35,096 nt of DNA from contig JAKASR010000032.1 of NCBI GenBank assembly GCA_021818955.1, forward strand, positions 1-35,096, in the 5' to 3' direction. The notes under the pieces are model-generated. The model saw nothing but the letters and a program-made list of their open reading frames with translations. It made no database searches and was not told the origin of the DNA. The stretch comes from Acidobacteriota bacterium. GTDB lineage: Bacteria > Acidobacteriota > Terriglobia > Terriglobales > SCQP01. This document shows positions 1 to 8,186 of this stretch, piece after piece (positions within the stretch are counted from its first letter, which is position 1; every line of letters starts with the position of its first letter). The position numbers and the translations under genes are program-made.

Positions 1-114
1 CCTACCAGGCCTTCCTGGACGGCCGCACATTCACCGCTCAAGCCGGGGTGGCTTGAGCTAAACTGATCCCGCCACTCGGGACCCCGAGTGTCCGCTGATC
101 ATCCGCTAAGTACA
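1..114 (+). mobile_element. possible right end of an insertion sequence (partial)
   Basis: At the window edge one frame (codons from base 3) is open for 17 residues, ending AQAGVA before a TGA at 54-56. It is followed by a perfect 8-bp inverted repeat, CACTCGGG (73-80) and CCCGAGTG (83-90) around a 2-base centre, and then by a segment ending CTAAGTACA at 114. A short terminal reading frame, a hairpin and an ACA end resemble the 3' end of an IS3/IS481-type element, but neither the rest of the element nor a matching left repeat is visible. The peptide itself is too short to identify. Low confidence. Confidence 0.2.
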
Positions 115-435
115 GCTAATTCGCCGCAGCGATAATTTTCGCGAATTGCCAAGTACAAACATTTGCTTTTAGCGGGCAATAGAATGGGGCGACATGAAAT
201 AGACCACCTCGATTGCCACAAACCCCAATAACAGAACGATGCCCAGAAGCCCTGAATACCCAGGACGACCAGATCAAGGATTTTAGGCGGCTGTCGCTTT
301 TAACGGGATCGCCGGATAGGCCTAAGGTGGACATGGCGGTTATTTAGCTCTAGACAAATAAAATATCAAGTGCGACTCGGCCGCTTTTACTTTTTACAGA
401 AAGTAAGATACAATTTCCCCGGCCATAGACAAACA
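115..435. other. non-coding stretch before the first gene
   Basis: No convincing gene. On the minus strand 273-169 encodes about 34 residues with one hydrophobic helix (GLLGIVLLLGFVAIEVVYF) but no good start codon, and a 72-residue frame overlaps it. Neither is supported. A copy of the dispersed GGCTCGGCCGCTTTT-like motif lies at 374-399, close upstream of the first gene. Confidence 0.5.
374..399 (+). repeat. dispersed intergenic motif, copy 1
   Basis: GACTCGGCCGCTTTTACTTT then TTACAG, 37 bases before the first gene. It shares about 18 of its first 20 bases with the copy at 7079. Confidence 0.45.
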
Positions 436-1095
436 ATGGATAGCGTTTCCAAGACGCCATTACTGGAATACATTACCGCCATAAAAGCGCAGGGAGCCTC
501 AGACGAAACACTAATCAGCATGCTGCGATCCGGCGGCTGGAGTGAAAGCGATTCGCGCCTGGCAATCTGCCAATATTATGAACACGCGTCAGGGATTCCC
601 CTCCCAAGGCGTGAACGCGGCGGCGGGAACCGCGCCCTTGATGGCTTAGTTTATTTGATCATCTACATTACCCTGGGGACCTGGACGATCGGGGTCGGTT
701 CAATTTTTTTCACGCTGATTGCAAGAGCTTTTCCACTGCCCTATGAGCATTGGGGACCCGGCCTACTTCGTCAAAACCTTGCCGGCTCGCTGGCGCAGGT
801 CATTGTAGCTTTTCCGATTTACTGGCTGGCGAGCGCCTACGCGCAACGGCAAATCCAACGCGATCCAGAGAAACGGCGCAGCGGAGTACGACGCTGGCTA
901 ACGGCTATAGCGCTGGTGCTTGCCGTCGGCACGGCAGTGGGCGATTTGATCACATTTGTAGCCTATCTACTTAAAGGCGCGCTGACCATACGCTTTGTGC
1001 TGGAAGTAATTACGGTATTCGTGATCTCTGGCGGCGTACTTTGGTATTACCTGCCCGTTTTGACGCTGAAGGGATCGCCTCCAGGCGATGAATGA
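436..1095 (+). CDS. DUF5671-like four-helix membrane protein
   Basis: A 219-residue protein if translation starts at ATG 436; an in-frame GTG at 370 would add 22 residues of unhelpful sequence. Residues 1-50 form a soluble helical region resembling a short recruitment domain (LLEYITAIKAQGASDETLIS). Four predicted membrane helices follow at about 69-96, 115-137, 154-178 and 185-208. Helix order, the basic loop between helices 2 and 3 (RDPEKRR) and the phrase GDLITFVAYLLKGALTIRF match what I recall of the DUF5671 family, whose function is unknown. Its TGA overlaps the ATG of the next gene (ATGA), so the two are almost certainly translated from one mRNA. No strong Shine-Dalgarno is visible at 436. 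Confidence 0.75.
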   Translation: MDSVSKTPLLEYITAIKAQGASDETLISMLRSGGWSESDSRLAICQYYEHASGIPLPRRERGGGNRALDGLVYLIIYITLGTWTIGVGSIFFTLIARAFPLPYEHWGPGLLRQNLAGSLAQVIVAFPIYWLASAYAQRQIQRDPEKRRSGVRRWLTAIALVLAVGTAVGDLITFVAYLLKGALTIRFVLEVITVFVISGGVLWYYLPVLTLKGSPPGDE

Positions 1096-1529
1096 AGAAG
1101 CCTGCAAGAGAAACCATGCATTTGGAGCAAGGGAAAAGCAGAAACCGCCTATTTGGCGCCGGCGCACTACTATTGATTGGGGTAGCCTTGGCATTGGGAT
1201 TTTGGGCGATCGGCACTCCCAAGCACGAGCAAGCAATCGGCTGGGATGAGCAACGGTCCGGACGCCTGGAACAATTGCGATCGCAGATTGCCGGTTATTA
1301 CACTACAAACAAAAAGCTGCCAACCAGCCTATCCGCGTTAGGCCCAATCGGGGAGGCAGCCTATGATCCGGCTACACGAAAGCCATTTAAATATCGCGTG
1401 GTGGGTTCCGGTCATTACCAGCTTTGCGCCTTTTTCAGCACGGACACCCGCAACGATCGATATGCCAATACCTTTCAGGCGCATCCACGCGGCCTATATT
1501 GTTTTACGCTGCCGCCGACGTATTACTGA
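1092..1529 (+). CDS. membrane-anchored pseudopilin-like small protein
   Basis: A 145-residue protein with a basic N-terminus, one membrane helix at about residues 20-41 and an extracytoplasmic part of about 100 residues. The phrases LPTSLSALGP and YDPATRKPFKYRVVGSGHYQLC resemble the C-terminal part of GspG-like pseudopilins, where a proline-rich turn and a DP..G.P.Y motif precede the last strands. There is no GFTLIE-type prepilin cleavage site, so it is probably not processed as a pilin. Two cysteines (in QLCAF and GLYCF) could form a disulphide. The gene starts inside the stop codon of the upstream DUF5671-like gene, which implies translational coupling and joint function. The function is unknown. 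Confidence 0.7.
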   Translation: MKKPARETMHLEQGKSRNRLFGAGALLLIGVALALGFWAIGTPKHEQAIGWDEQRSGRLEQLRSQIAGYYTTNKKLPTSLSALGPIGEAAYDPATRKPFKYRVVGSGHYQLCAFFSTDTRNDRYANTFQAHPRGLYCFTLPPTYY

Positions 1530-1597
1530 GCTTCGTAATACAAATTTTAACGATGCGGCTCTGAATGCCGGACTCTCACGCCTGCTAAGGTATGAAA

Positions 1598-2941
1598 ATG
1601 CGGCGGAAGGGGCAGATCGGTTTTTGGGGGCTGGTGGCGCTGATATTTTTCACCGTCAGCGGCGGCGCTTATGGGATCGAGCCGGTGATCGGCAGCGTCG
1701 GAGTACGGCTGGGGCTGCTGCTGATTGTGCTGATTCCGCTTGCCTGGTCGCTGCCGACGGCGCTGGCGGTGGGCGAGTTGACGGCGATGCTGCCGGTGGA
1801 GGGCGGCTATTACCGCTGGGTGCGGCATGGGCTGGGCGAGTTTTGGGGATTCATCGAAGGGTGGTGGAGCTGGCTATTCACCTTCGTGGATATGGCGCTC
1901 TACCCGGTACTCTGCGGCGACATACTGCGCCAGATCTGGCCGCTGCTTACCGGGCACGCCTTGGCGCCGGGGTTGCGGCTGGCTGCTATCCTGGGCTTTA
2001 TCTGGCTGGCGGCGCTGATCAATTACCTGGGCGCCGCCTGGGTGGCGCGCTACTCGTCGGTGAGCATGATTCTGGTGCTGGCGCCATTTGTGGTTTTCAT
2101 TGCCGCCGCCTGGCGGCACGCGGCCATACATATCGCCGGCGCGGTTGCCGCCGCCGGGTCCGCGCCGAGCGCGGCCGCCTGGGGCCTGGCGCTGACGGCG
2201 GCGATGTGGAATTACACCGGCTGGGACAATGTCGGCACGTTTGCGCCGCAGGTGCAGAGGCCGGAACGAACCTATCCGCGAGCGTTGCTGACGACCCTGG
2301 GGCTGATTACCGTGGCGTATCTGCTGCCGGTTTTCGCCGGCTTGCGGCTCGACGCGAATGCGGCGCACTGGACCGACGGCTATCTGGTGCGTTTGGGGAC
2401 GATCGCCTGGGGTCCCTGGCTGAGCCTGACGATGGCATTGACGGCGGTGCTCAGCGCCTGGGCGCAATACACCAGCCAGGTACTCTACGTGCTGCAACTG
2501 CCCGCCACCCTGGCCGAAGACGGCTACTTGCCGGCGCGATTGGGACGGCGCGACGGGCGCGGCGTGCCCGGCGCGGCGCTATGGCTTTCGACCATTCTCT
2601 ATAGCGTGTTCGCGCTGGCCAGCTTCGGACGCCTGCTGGCCGCCGACCTGCTGCTCTATTCGCTGGCGCTGAGCCTGGAGTTTGTGGTGTTGTTGCGCTT
2701 GCGGCGGCGCGAGCCGGAAAGGACACGGCCGTTCCGGGTAAGTTTGAGCGGATGGAAGCTGGCGCTCTTGTGCTCCGCGCCCATGCTGGTGGCGGCGGCG
2801 GCGCTGATTTATGCCGCCCAGGAAGCGCCCGGCTTCATCATGATCGGGCTGGGGATGGCGGCCACCGCTCCAGGGTGGTATTGGATGAGCCGCAGCCGGC
2901 GCGGCAGACAAGCGGCACAGGCGGCGAGCTCGGAATATTAA
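1598..2941 (+). CDS. APC-superfamily amino-acid permease
   Basis: An inner-membrane transporter of about 447 residues, composed almost entirely of hydrophobic helices (about 12). The N-terminus has the APC signature: GFWGLVALIFFTVSGGAYGIE, with the unwound-helix glycine cluster SGGAYG, then GELTAMLPVEGGYYRWV and the GFIEGWWSWL region of helix 3. Helix 6 carries WNYTGWDNVG, the usual substrate-site region of AA_permease_2 proteins. The start is placed at ATG 1598 because AAGG at 1587-1590 sits 7 bases upstream; ATG 1592 is too close to it. The substrate cannot be assigned; amino acids or polyamines are the family norm, taken up by cation symport or antiport. It is a stand-alone gene, convergent with the ADOP permease. 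Confidence 0.88.
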   Translation: MRRKGQIGFWGLVALIFFTVSGGAYGIEPVIGSVGVRLGLLLIVLIPLAWSLPTALAVGELTAMLPVEGGYYRWVRHGLGEFWGFIEGWWSWLFTFVDMALYPVLCGDILRQIWPLLTGHALAPGLRLAAILGFIWLAALINYLGAAWVARYSSVSMILVLAPFVVFIAAAWRHAAIHIAGAVAAAGSAPSAAAWGLALTAAMWNYTGWDNVGTFAPQVQRPERTYPRALLTTLGLITVAYLLPVFAGLRLDANAAHWTDGYLVRLGTIAWGPWLSLTMALTAVLSAWAQYTSQVLYVLQLPATLAEDGYLPARLGRRDGRGVPGAALWLSTILYSVFALASFGRLLAADLLLYSLALSLEFVVLLRLRRREPERTRPFRVSLSGWKLALLCSAPMLVAAAALIYAAQEAPGFIMIGLGMAATAPGWYWMSRSRRGRQAAQAASSEY

Positions 2942-2947
2942 GTTGCC

Positions 2948-2984
2948 AGCCGGCAATGATTTTAAAAAGCTATCACTGCCGGCT
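2948..2984. terminator. 8-bp inverted repeat between convergent genes
   Basis: AGCCGGCA at 2948-2955 is repeated inverted as TGCCGGCT at 2977-2984 with a 21-base loop, just after the permease stop (2941) and before the end of the convergent ADOP gene (3037). The position suits a transcription end for either gene, but no long T-run follows on either strand. Confidence 0.35.
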
Positions 2985-3036
2985 ATCAACGACACGCTAA
3001 AGGAAAAAGAGCTGAATACTTAAAGCCAAAGCCACG

Positions 3037-5643
3037 TTACTCGTAGCGAATGGAGGCGAGCGGGTTGACGCGGGCGGCGGCGCGGGCGGGCACGAAGCTC
3101 GCAGCAAAGCCGGCCAGCGCCAAGGCCAGAATGGCCACGGCATAGGACAACGGATCGAATGCGCCGACGCCAAACAGCAAGGAGGCGAGCGTATGGGTCA
3201 GCGCCCAGGCTCCGGCCAGGCCGAGCGCCAGGCCGAGCGCGATCAGGGTCATGCCTTCTTTCACGATGAGGCGGAGAATATTTTCCGGCGAGGCGCCCAG
3301 CGCCATGCGCACGCCGATTTCGGGCTGGCGGCGAGTGACACGGTAACTCAAAACGCCATAGATGCCGGCAACGGCGAGCAGCAGAGCGAAGCCGGCAAAG
3401 GCACCGAGCAGCCAGCCGCGAAACTCGGCAGGCGCGGTCTGCGCCTGAAACAGCCGGCGCATGGAGCTGATACCGTAGAGCGGCAGATCGGGGTTGAGGC
3501 CGGCGAGCGCATCGCGCAGACCGGCGATGGCGGCGCCGGCGCCGCGAGCATTCAAGGCCACAACAAAATAACTGCTATCGCCACCAGCGGGTTGATAGAT
3601 TTCCGGCCAAGCGGGCTTATCCAGCGCGGCATTGGAAAGCGACGTGCGGGTATTGGCCGCGATGCCGACCACCTTGTACCAGGGCCCTCCATGAGGCGAT
3701 TGCGAAAAGACCTGATCGAGCGCGCTTTTTCCCGGCCAATAAATCTGCGCCATGGCCTGATTAATCACCACGGCGGTGGTGTAATGCGCGAAAGCCTGTA
3801 AGATTTCCCGATCCGTTATGGGCTTGGGCAGCTTTTCGTAAATCTGGATTCCTTTTAGACCTTGCTCAATATCCGCCGCATTGAAATCGCGGCCGGCAAG
3901 CAGCGGAATGCCCAGCGTGCGGAAAAATCCGGGCGAGATATTGGTTTCCCAAACCAGCATTTTGTGCGTGGCCGGCGGTGCGCCGGGGACGTAATAGTAG
4001 CCGTTCGAGCCTTTCTGCAAAGGGAGTTGGCTGGCGAGGGCGACCGAGCGCATCCCAGGCTGGTTTCCGGCGCGGCGGAGGAAGGCGCGCCAGAACCCGG
4101 CCTGAGCCGCGGCGTCAGAATAAGAGGTTTTGGGCAAGCCGATGCCGGCAATGACGATATTTTGGGGGCGCACGCCAGCGGAGGTATGTTCGAGCCGGTA
4201 AAAGCTGCGAATCAGCAGGCCGGCGCCGATGAGCAACACCAGCGAGAGCGCCACCTCGGCCACAATCAAACCATCGGAGAGCAATTGATGATGGCGCGAG
4301 GGGCTGACGGAGCGTCCGGCGGCGGCTTTGAGTTCGTCATAGCCTCCGGCAGTGGAAAACTGCCAGGCGGGCAGGAGGCCGAAGAGCATGCCCGCGCCCA
4401 GGGCTAAGGCGAGGGTAAAGAAAAACACAGTGGCATTCAGCTCGACCGGATGCAGGGACGGAATCGCCAGCGGCTTGGCCGCGCTCAACAATTTGACGCC
4501 CCAGATGGCTAGCAGCCAGCCCAGGCCGGCTCCCAACAGCGAAAGCAACAAGCTTTCGGTCAGCAGTTGGCGGATGAGACGGCCGCGGCCGGCGCCGAGG
4601 GCGCTGCGCAACGCCAATTCGTGGCGACGCGCCATGGCCCGCGCCAGCAGCAAAGTCGCAACATCGACGCAGGCGATCAGCAGCACCAGCGCCACCGCGC
4701 CCCAGAGGATCAACAACTCCGGGCGGGCATTATGCACGAAAAAATCGCGCAGGCTTGCGACCGCGGCGCCGGTTTGCGAATTGTCCTTGGGATATTCCCG
4801 CCGGAGTTGGGCGGCAATGGTTTCAAGATCCGATTGCGCCTCGGCGACGGTGACACCGGGCTTAAGCCGGCCGAGAACGCTCAACCAATGATTGCCCCGC
4901 GCACGCTGCTTCACGGTTTTGATGGGCAGCGGCAGCCAGATTTTTTCATCGCGAGCGGAGGAATACACCAGGAAACGGAAACCTGGCGGCAAAATGCCGA
5001 TCACGCGATAGCTGGAGCCGTCGAGTTGGATCCGCCGGCCCACCAGCGGACGGCGGCCGAACTGGCTGGTCCAGAAACCGTAGGAAAGTATGGCAACGTG
5101 ATCGCGCCCGGGTTGGTCGTCGCCCGGCAAAAACGTGCGGCCGCGTTCAGCCTGGACGCCCAGCAGCGAAAAGAAATTGGCCGAGACCCGGGAATCATTC
5201 ACTTCAATCGGATGGCCGGCGCCGGTGAGGCTCATCGAGCCCCAAGGGAAATAGGCGGCCATAGCCTGAAAACTATGATTCAGCCGCTGGAAATCGAGAA
5301 AGTCGGGGCCGGAAAAGGGATAATTTCCGGGGGCATCTTCGTGCTCAAAAACTTCGACGAGCTGGCGTGGATGCGTCCACGGCAGCGGGCGCAACAGCGC
5401 AGCGTCAATTACGCTGAAAATGGCGGTATTGGCGCCGATGCCCAGCGCGATGGCGGCGATGGCCAGCAGACTGATCAGCGGCACGCTGCGCAGCACGCGC
5501 CAGCCAGTGCGGAAATCCTGGGCAAGCGTTTCCAGAAACGGCGCGGAACGAAGCGGAAGGTTATGGTTTTCAGGCATTTTTCGCGACCAGCTATTTAGCC
5601 TTAGCAATTGGCTTTCCAAGCCTTCGCCTTGAAAATCAGGCAT
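3037..5643 (-). CDS. ADOP-family MacB-like FtsX permease
   Basis: A protein of 868 residues (or 846 if it starts at ATG 5577, MPENHNLPL...; neither start has a convincing Shine-Dalgarno). It shows the acidobacterial duplicated-permease layout: an N-terminal helix followed by LGIGANTAIFSVIDAALLRP, a large periplasmic MacB_PCD domain (VNDSRVSANFFSLLGVQAERGRTF), three FtsX helices (WGAVALVLLIACVDVATLLLARA), then a second periplasmic domain (ISPGFFRTLGIPLLAGRDF) and a final FtsX block (YRVTRRQPEIGVRMALGASP...LLFGVGAFDPLSYA). Such proteins are permease subunits of type VII (MacB-like) ABC systems acting on periplasmic or outer-envelope substrates. No ATP-binding subunit lies in this window, so it probably pairs with a distant ATPase. 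Confidence 0.92.
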   Translation of the reverse strand: MPDFQGEGLESQLLRLNSWSRKMPENHNLPLRSAPFLETLAQDFRTGWRVLRSVPLISLLAIAAIALGIGANTAIFSVIDAALLRPLPWTHPRQLVEVFEHEDAPGNYPFSGPDFLDFQRLNHSFQAMAAYFPWGSMSLTGAGHPIEVNDSRVSANFFSLLGVQAERGRTFLPGDDQPGRDHVAILSYGFWTSQFGRRPLVGRRIQLDGSSYRVIGILPPGFRFLVYSSARDEKIWLPLPIKTVKQRARGNHWLSVLGRLKPGVTVAEAQSDLETIAAQLRREYPKDNSQTGAAVASLRDFFVHNARPELLILWGAVALVLLIACVDVATLLLARAMARRHELALRSALGAGRGRLIRQLLTESLLLSLLGAGLGWLLAIWGVKLLSAAKPLAIPSLHPVELNATVFFFTLALALGAGMLFGLLPAWQFSTAGGYDELKAAAGRSVSPSRHHQLLSDGLIVAEVALSLVLLIGAGLLIRSFYRLEHTSAGVRPQNIVIAGIGLPKTSYSDAAAQAGFWRAFLRRAGNQPGMRSVALASQLPLQKGSNGYYYVPGAPPATHKMLVWETNISPGFFRTLGIPLLAGRDFNAADIEQGLKGIQIYEKLPKPITDREILQAFAHYTTAVVINQAMAQIYWPGKSALDQVFSQSPHGGPWYKVVGIAANTRTSLSNAALDKPAWPEIYQPAGGDSSYFVVALNARGAGAAIAGLRDALAGLNPDLPLYGISSMRRLFQAQTAPAEFRGWLLGAFAGFALLLAVAGIYGVLSYRVTRRQPEIGVRMALGASPENILRLIVKEGMTLIALGLALGLAGAWALTHTLASLLFGVGAFDPLSYAVAILALALAGFAASFVPARAAARVNPLASIRYE

Positions 5644-5748
5644 TTAGGAAGGAGCCCAAAGTCTTTTATGTCCGCTTCCGGGAATGTCTGTCGCGTTTTG
5701 AGACAATGAGTTTAGGCTTTGAGTTCCGGGTAAGGTGAAAGCGAATCG

Positions 5749-7065
5749 ATGAAAACTTCCATGGCCAATTACTATCGATATTTTGGTGGGGGGATGGCGG
5801 CATTTTTGATGCTCGTACTGGCGCCGGCGGCGTGGGCGTCGCGCCCGCACCCGAGCTCTGCCGCGGGAGCCACGGGATTTTTCCGGGTCGCCAAGATTGG
5901 CGGCGTCTGGTGGTTCATACGGCCGGATGGAGAGAAGATGATTTCGGCGGGGGTGGACCACGTCAGCTATCGCGGGGACGGCGTCTGGCAGGGCAGCGGT
6001 CTTCCCTATCTTAAGGCCGTGCGAGCACGCTATGGCGGGTATGCCGCCTGGAAACAGGCAACGCTCCAGCGTCTGCGGCAATGGGGGTTTAACACCATCG
6101 GCGCATGGTCGGATCCACAATTGGAGACGGCGCCCACCTTGCCCTACACGCTCGTGCTCGATATCGCGGCAAGAGCGGGAGCGAGTTGGAGGAAAGGGCA
6201 AGAGGCCGATTTTTTCTCGCCGGCGTTTGCCGCCGCGGCGCGGCGTATCGCGCGGCAGATTTGTCATGCCCATCGCAACGACCCTAACCTGATCGGTTAT
6301 TTCAGCGATAACGAACTGCGCTGGGGAGCGGACTGGCGTGGCAAGCAATCGTTGCTGGATATGTACCTGGCGCTGCCGGCGGGCGCACCGGGGCGGCAGG
6401 CGGCGATTGCATTTTTACGCCGTGAATATTTCGGCCGTATCGCCGCGCTCGATCATGCCTGGGAGATCAAGGCCACAAGCTTTGACCGCATCCAGACGAT
6501 AGGCAAGACCTCGGCCTACCGTGCGGATGCGCGGCAATTTTTGCGTCTGGCCGCGGGGCGCTATTTTAAGGTTTGCGCCCAGGCCATCCATGCCGCCGAC
6601 CCCAATCATTTATATCTGGGAGCGCGCATCGCTTGGCCGTGGTACCCGGCGGTGCTGGAGGCGGCGCACTGGGCGGACGTGGTCACGATCAACATCTATG
6701 CCCGCGATCCGCGGCCGGTAGCGGCGCGGGCGGCACGCTTGAGCGGACGCCCGGTGATGGTCACCGAATTCTCCTTTCGGGCGCGCAACGCGGTCACGCC
6801 CAACCTGAAGGGCGCGGGCCCAAAAGTTGCCAACCAGGCGGCGCGAGCCGCGGCTTATGCCAAGTATGTGGAGCGGCTGGAATCGCTGCACGCGGCGGTC
6901 GGCTTTCACTGGTTTGAGTGGTGCGACGAACCGCGGCAAGGGCGGGCGTTGGACGGAGAAGACAGCAATTACGGCCTGGTGCGCATCAACGATCGCGCTT
7001 ATAAAACTTTTGTGCAGGCGGTGAGCGCGGCCAATCGCAAAGCGGCGGCGGAACACGGGAAATAA
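5749..7065 (+). CDS. secreted clan-A-like glycoside hydrolase (beta-agarase/galactosidase-like)
   Basis: A 438-residue protein with a signal peptide (helix then APAAWAS, cleavage near residue 30). The body begins with a conserved hydrolase opening (GGVWWFIRPDGEKMISAGVDH). Two likely catalytic glutamates are visible: Glu189 in YFSDNELRWG (the N-E acid/base pattern of clan GH-A) and Glu340 in VMVTEFSFRARN (nucleophile pattern at the end of a strand). HWFEWCDEP near residue 390 fits the last barrel strand. The best match I can name is the agarase/GH42/GH50-like group; the exact family and substrate are uncertain. AAGGTGA at 5732-5738 supports ATG 5749; a second ATG at 5761 is possible. It is divergent from the ADOP gene across 105 bp. 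It probably degrades a plant- or microbe-derived polysaccharide in the periplasm. Confidence 0.75.
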   Translation: MKTSMANYYRYFGGGMAAFLMLVLAPAAWASRPHPSSAAGATGFFRVAKIGGVWWFIRPDGEKMISAGVDHVSYRGDGVWQGSGLPYLKAVRARYGGYAAWKQATLQRLRQWGFNTIGAWSDPQLETAPTLPYTLVLDIAARAGASWRKGQEADFFSPAFAAAARRIARQICHAHRNDPNLIGYFSDNELRWGADWRGKQSLLDMYLALPAGAPGRQAAIAFLRREYFGRIAALDHAWEIKATSFDRIQTIGKTSAYRADARQFLRLAAGRYFKVCAQAIHAADPNHLYLGARIAWPWYPAVLEAAHWADVVTINIYARDPRPVAARAARLSGRPVMVTEFSFRARNAVTPNLKGAGPKVANQAARAAAYAKYVERLESLHAAVGFHWFEWCDEPRQGRALDGEDSNYGLVRINDRAYKTFVQAVSAANRKAAAEHGK

Positions 7066-7078
7066 GGGAAAACGGAAC

Positions 7079-7104
7079 GGCTCGGCCACTTTTACTTTTA
7101 GGCG
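7079..7104 (+). repeat. dispersed intergenic motif, copy 2
   Basis: GGCTCGGCCACTTTTACTTT followed by TAGGCG, 14 bases after the hydrolase stop codon. It closely matches copies at 374-399, 30185-30215 and 33646-33671. Confidence 0.5.
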
Positions 7105-7311
7105 CAAACGCTCGCCCTATCCAAGCCACCCAGCCAACTGCAAAAGGGGGGCTGATGCCTTTCTTGGCGCAATGCCCGCGGAATTGCTTTCAAGGATCCG
7201 GCCGAAACACCGGATGCCTTGCGAAAACTCATGGACACTGAAAGTTTTTGGTCATTAATAATAGCGGGACCTAAAAGGAACCCCACGCTTCGGCCTTCGA
7301 TCTCAGGCAAG

Positions 7312-7343
7312 AACTGCTATCCGGCTCGGGCGTTAACGCTTGG
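7312..7343 (+). repeat. second shared intergenic block, copy 1
   Basis: Starts AACTGCTATCCGGCTCGGGC and continues GTTAACGCTT. About 25 of 30 bases agree with 32575-32604, between the PIG-L and mqnA genes. A shorter related piece (CGGCCGTTAACGCTTATGG) lies before ruvA at about 33727-33745. Confidence 0.45.
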
Positions 7344-7407
7344 GGCAAGGCAAAAGACAAGGGAAAATAAAAGCGGCGCCATTTCGCCAAAATGACGAAA
7401 TGGACAT

Positions 7408-7454
7408 AAGAAAAGCCGTCCCGAGCCCAGGCCCATGCTTGGGATCGGGACGGC
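7408..7454 (-). terminator. rho-independent terminator of the small secreted protein gene
   Basis: Perfect 10-bp stem GCCGTCCCGA (7415-7424) and TCGGGACGGC (7445-7454), with a partly self-complementary loop, followed on the minus strand by TTTTCTTAT (7414-7406). It lies 24 bases past the stop of the gene at 7479-7841. Confidence 0.85.
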
Positions 7455-7478
7455 AGCAGATCACGCGAGATCCGATGC

Positions 7479-7841
7479 TTAATTCTGATAGCGGCGGCGG
7501 CGGAGTGCAATGCCGACGCCAAACAGGCCTAGCCCCAAGCCAGCCATCAAAGGCAGCGGCGAAGAGGTCGCCGGCATGCCGCGATGATGACGACGGCTGG
7601 TCATACCAGTGGCGCCTTGCCCCGACTGGCTGGTGCCGTTGCCGGTGGCATTGGGAGTTGCGTTAGGATTGGCCGGGTTCGCCGGATTTCCGGCGGCGCC
7701 GGCGCCCTGCGACTGGCTTTGCGCCGCGGTGCCGGAAGGATTTTGCTGCCCTGCACTGCCACTGCCTGTCGCCTGCGCTGCCGCCCAGCCGATCCAGGCA
7801 AACAGCATTAAAACGATCGCCAAAAGTCTCCAACGTTGCAT
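7479..7841 (-). CDS. small secreted protein with C-terminal sorting-signal-like tail
   Basis: A 120-residue protein. Residues 1-22 are a signal peptide (LLAIVLMLFAWIGWAAAQ). Residues 23-85 are low-complexity, rich in Gly, Ala, Asn, Gln, Ser, Pro and Thr (NPANPANPNATPNATGNGTS), as in unfolded wall or matrix linkers. The tail has a short TSSPLPLMAG motif, one hydrophobic helix (LGLGLFGVGIAL) and a terminal basic cluster RRRRYQN. This motif-helix-arginines arrangement is that of LPXTG/PEP-CTERM/MYXO-CTERM sorting signals, although the exact motif is none of the standard ones. It is monocistronic with its own terminator and a long inverted repeat in its leader. No homologous domain recognised. 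Confidence 0.72.
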   Translation of the reverse strand: MQRWRLLAIVLMLFAWIGWAAAQATGSGSAGQQNPSGTAAQSQSQGAGAAGNPANPANPNATPNATGNGTSQSGQGATGMTSRRHHRGMPATSSPLPLMAGLGLGLFGVGIALRRRRYQN

Positions 7842-8186
7842 ACGATGTACCCCTCTTCTCTGAGATTGGATATGCCCGCGCCCTGGAGCTCGGAACTACG
7901 GGCATATCCACCCGAATCCTGAACACCCAAGTTACGGTTGTCCTATCCTCAGATGCCAAAGCCAGTTGATATGGATGATTCAAAGCGGAAGCGAAATGTA
8001 AGTGGAAAAAGCCATGCTGCCGCGAAAACCGGCTGCCTTCGCTAAACACTATTCATTTGGATAAAATGAGCAAACTTTTGCAGCAGAACACAATATTTGA
8101 CAGCGATCACCGCAGCTTTACAGCCGTTGGGGAACGGCACTACGATGAGGGCATACGGGTCCGGGCAATTGTTGAAAGACGTCCAT
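7842..8186. other. divergent intergenic region
   Basis: 345 bases between the minus-strand small secreted protein and the plus-strand oxidoreductase operon. The inverted repeat at 7868-7909 is the only clear structure. The in-frame region 8097-8186 upstream of the FeS subunit is open but lacks family similarity and is treated as leader. Confidence 0.55.
7868..7909 (-). promoter_or_regulatory. 11-bp inverted repeat in the leader of the small secreted protein gene
   Basis: GGATATGCCCG (7868-7878) and its exact complement CGGGCATATCC (7899-7909) flank a 20-base spacer, 26 bases upstream of the start codon at 7841. It could be an mRNA hairpin in the 5' leader or a dyad operator for a dimeric regulator. 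There is no T-run, so it is not an intrinsic terminator. Confidence 0.5.

Larger units (their letters stand above)
7066..7407. other. intergenic region with repeat copies and a hairpin
   Basis: No gene seen. It holds a copy of the GGCTCGGCC.CTTTTACTTTTA motif at 7079-7104, a copy of the second shared block (AACTGCTATCCGGCTCGG...) at 7312-7343, and a perfect 8-bp inverted repeat CCATTTCG (7379-7386) / CGAAATGG (7396-7403). Confidence 0.6.

Noticed and set aside
116-334. 72-residue minus-strand open frame and a 34-residue hydrophobic frame inside it
   Set aside because: No family similarity, no ribosome site, and the hydrophobic stretch has no start codon; kept as non-coding.
1363-2604. 413-residue plus-strand open frame
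   Set aside because: It runs in a different frame across the APC permease gene, has Arg/Gly/Ala-rich composition and no domain; it is a high-GC shadow frame.
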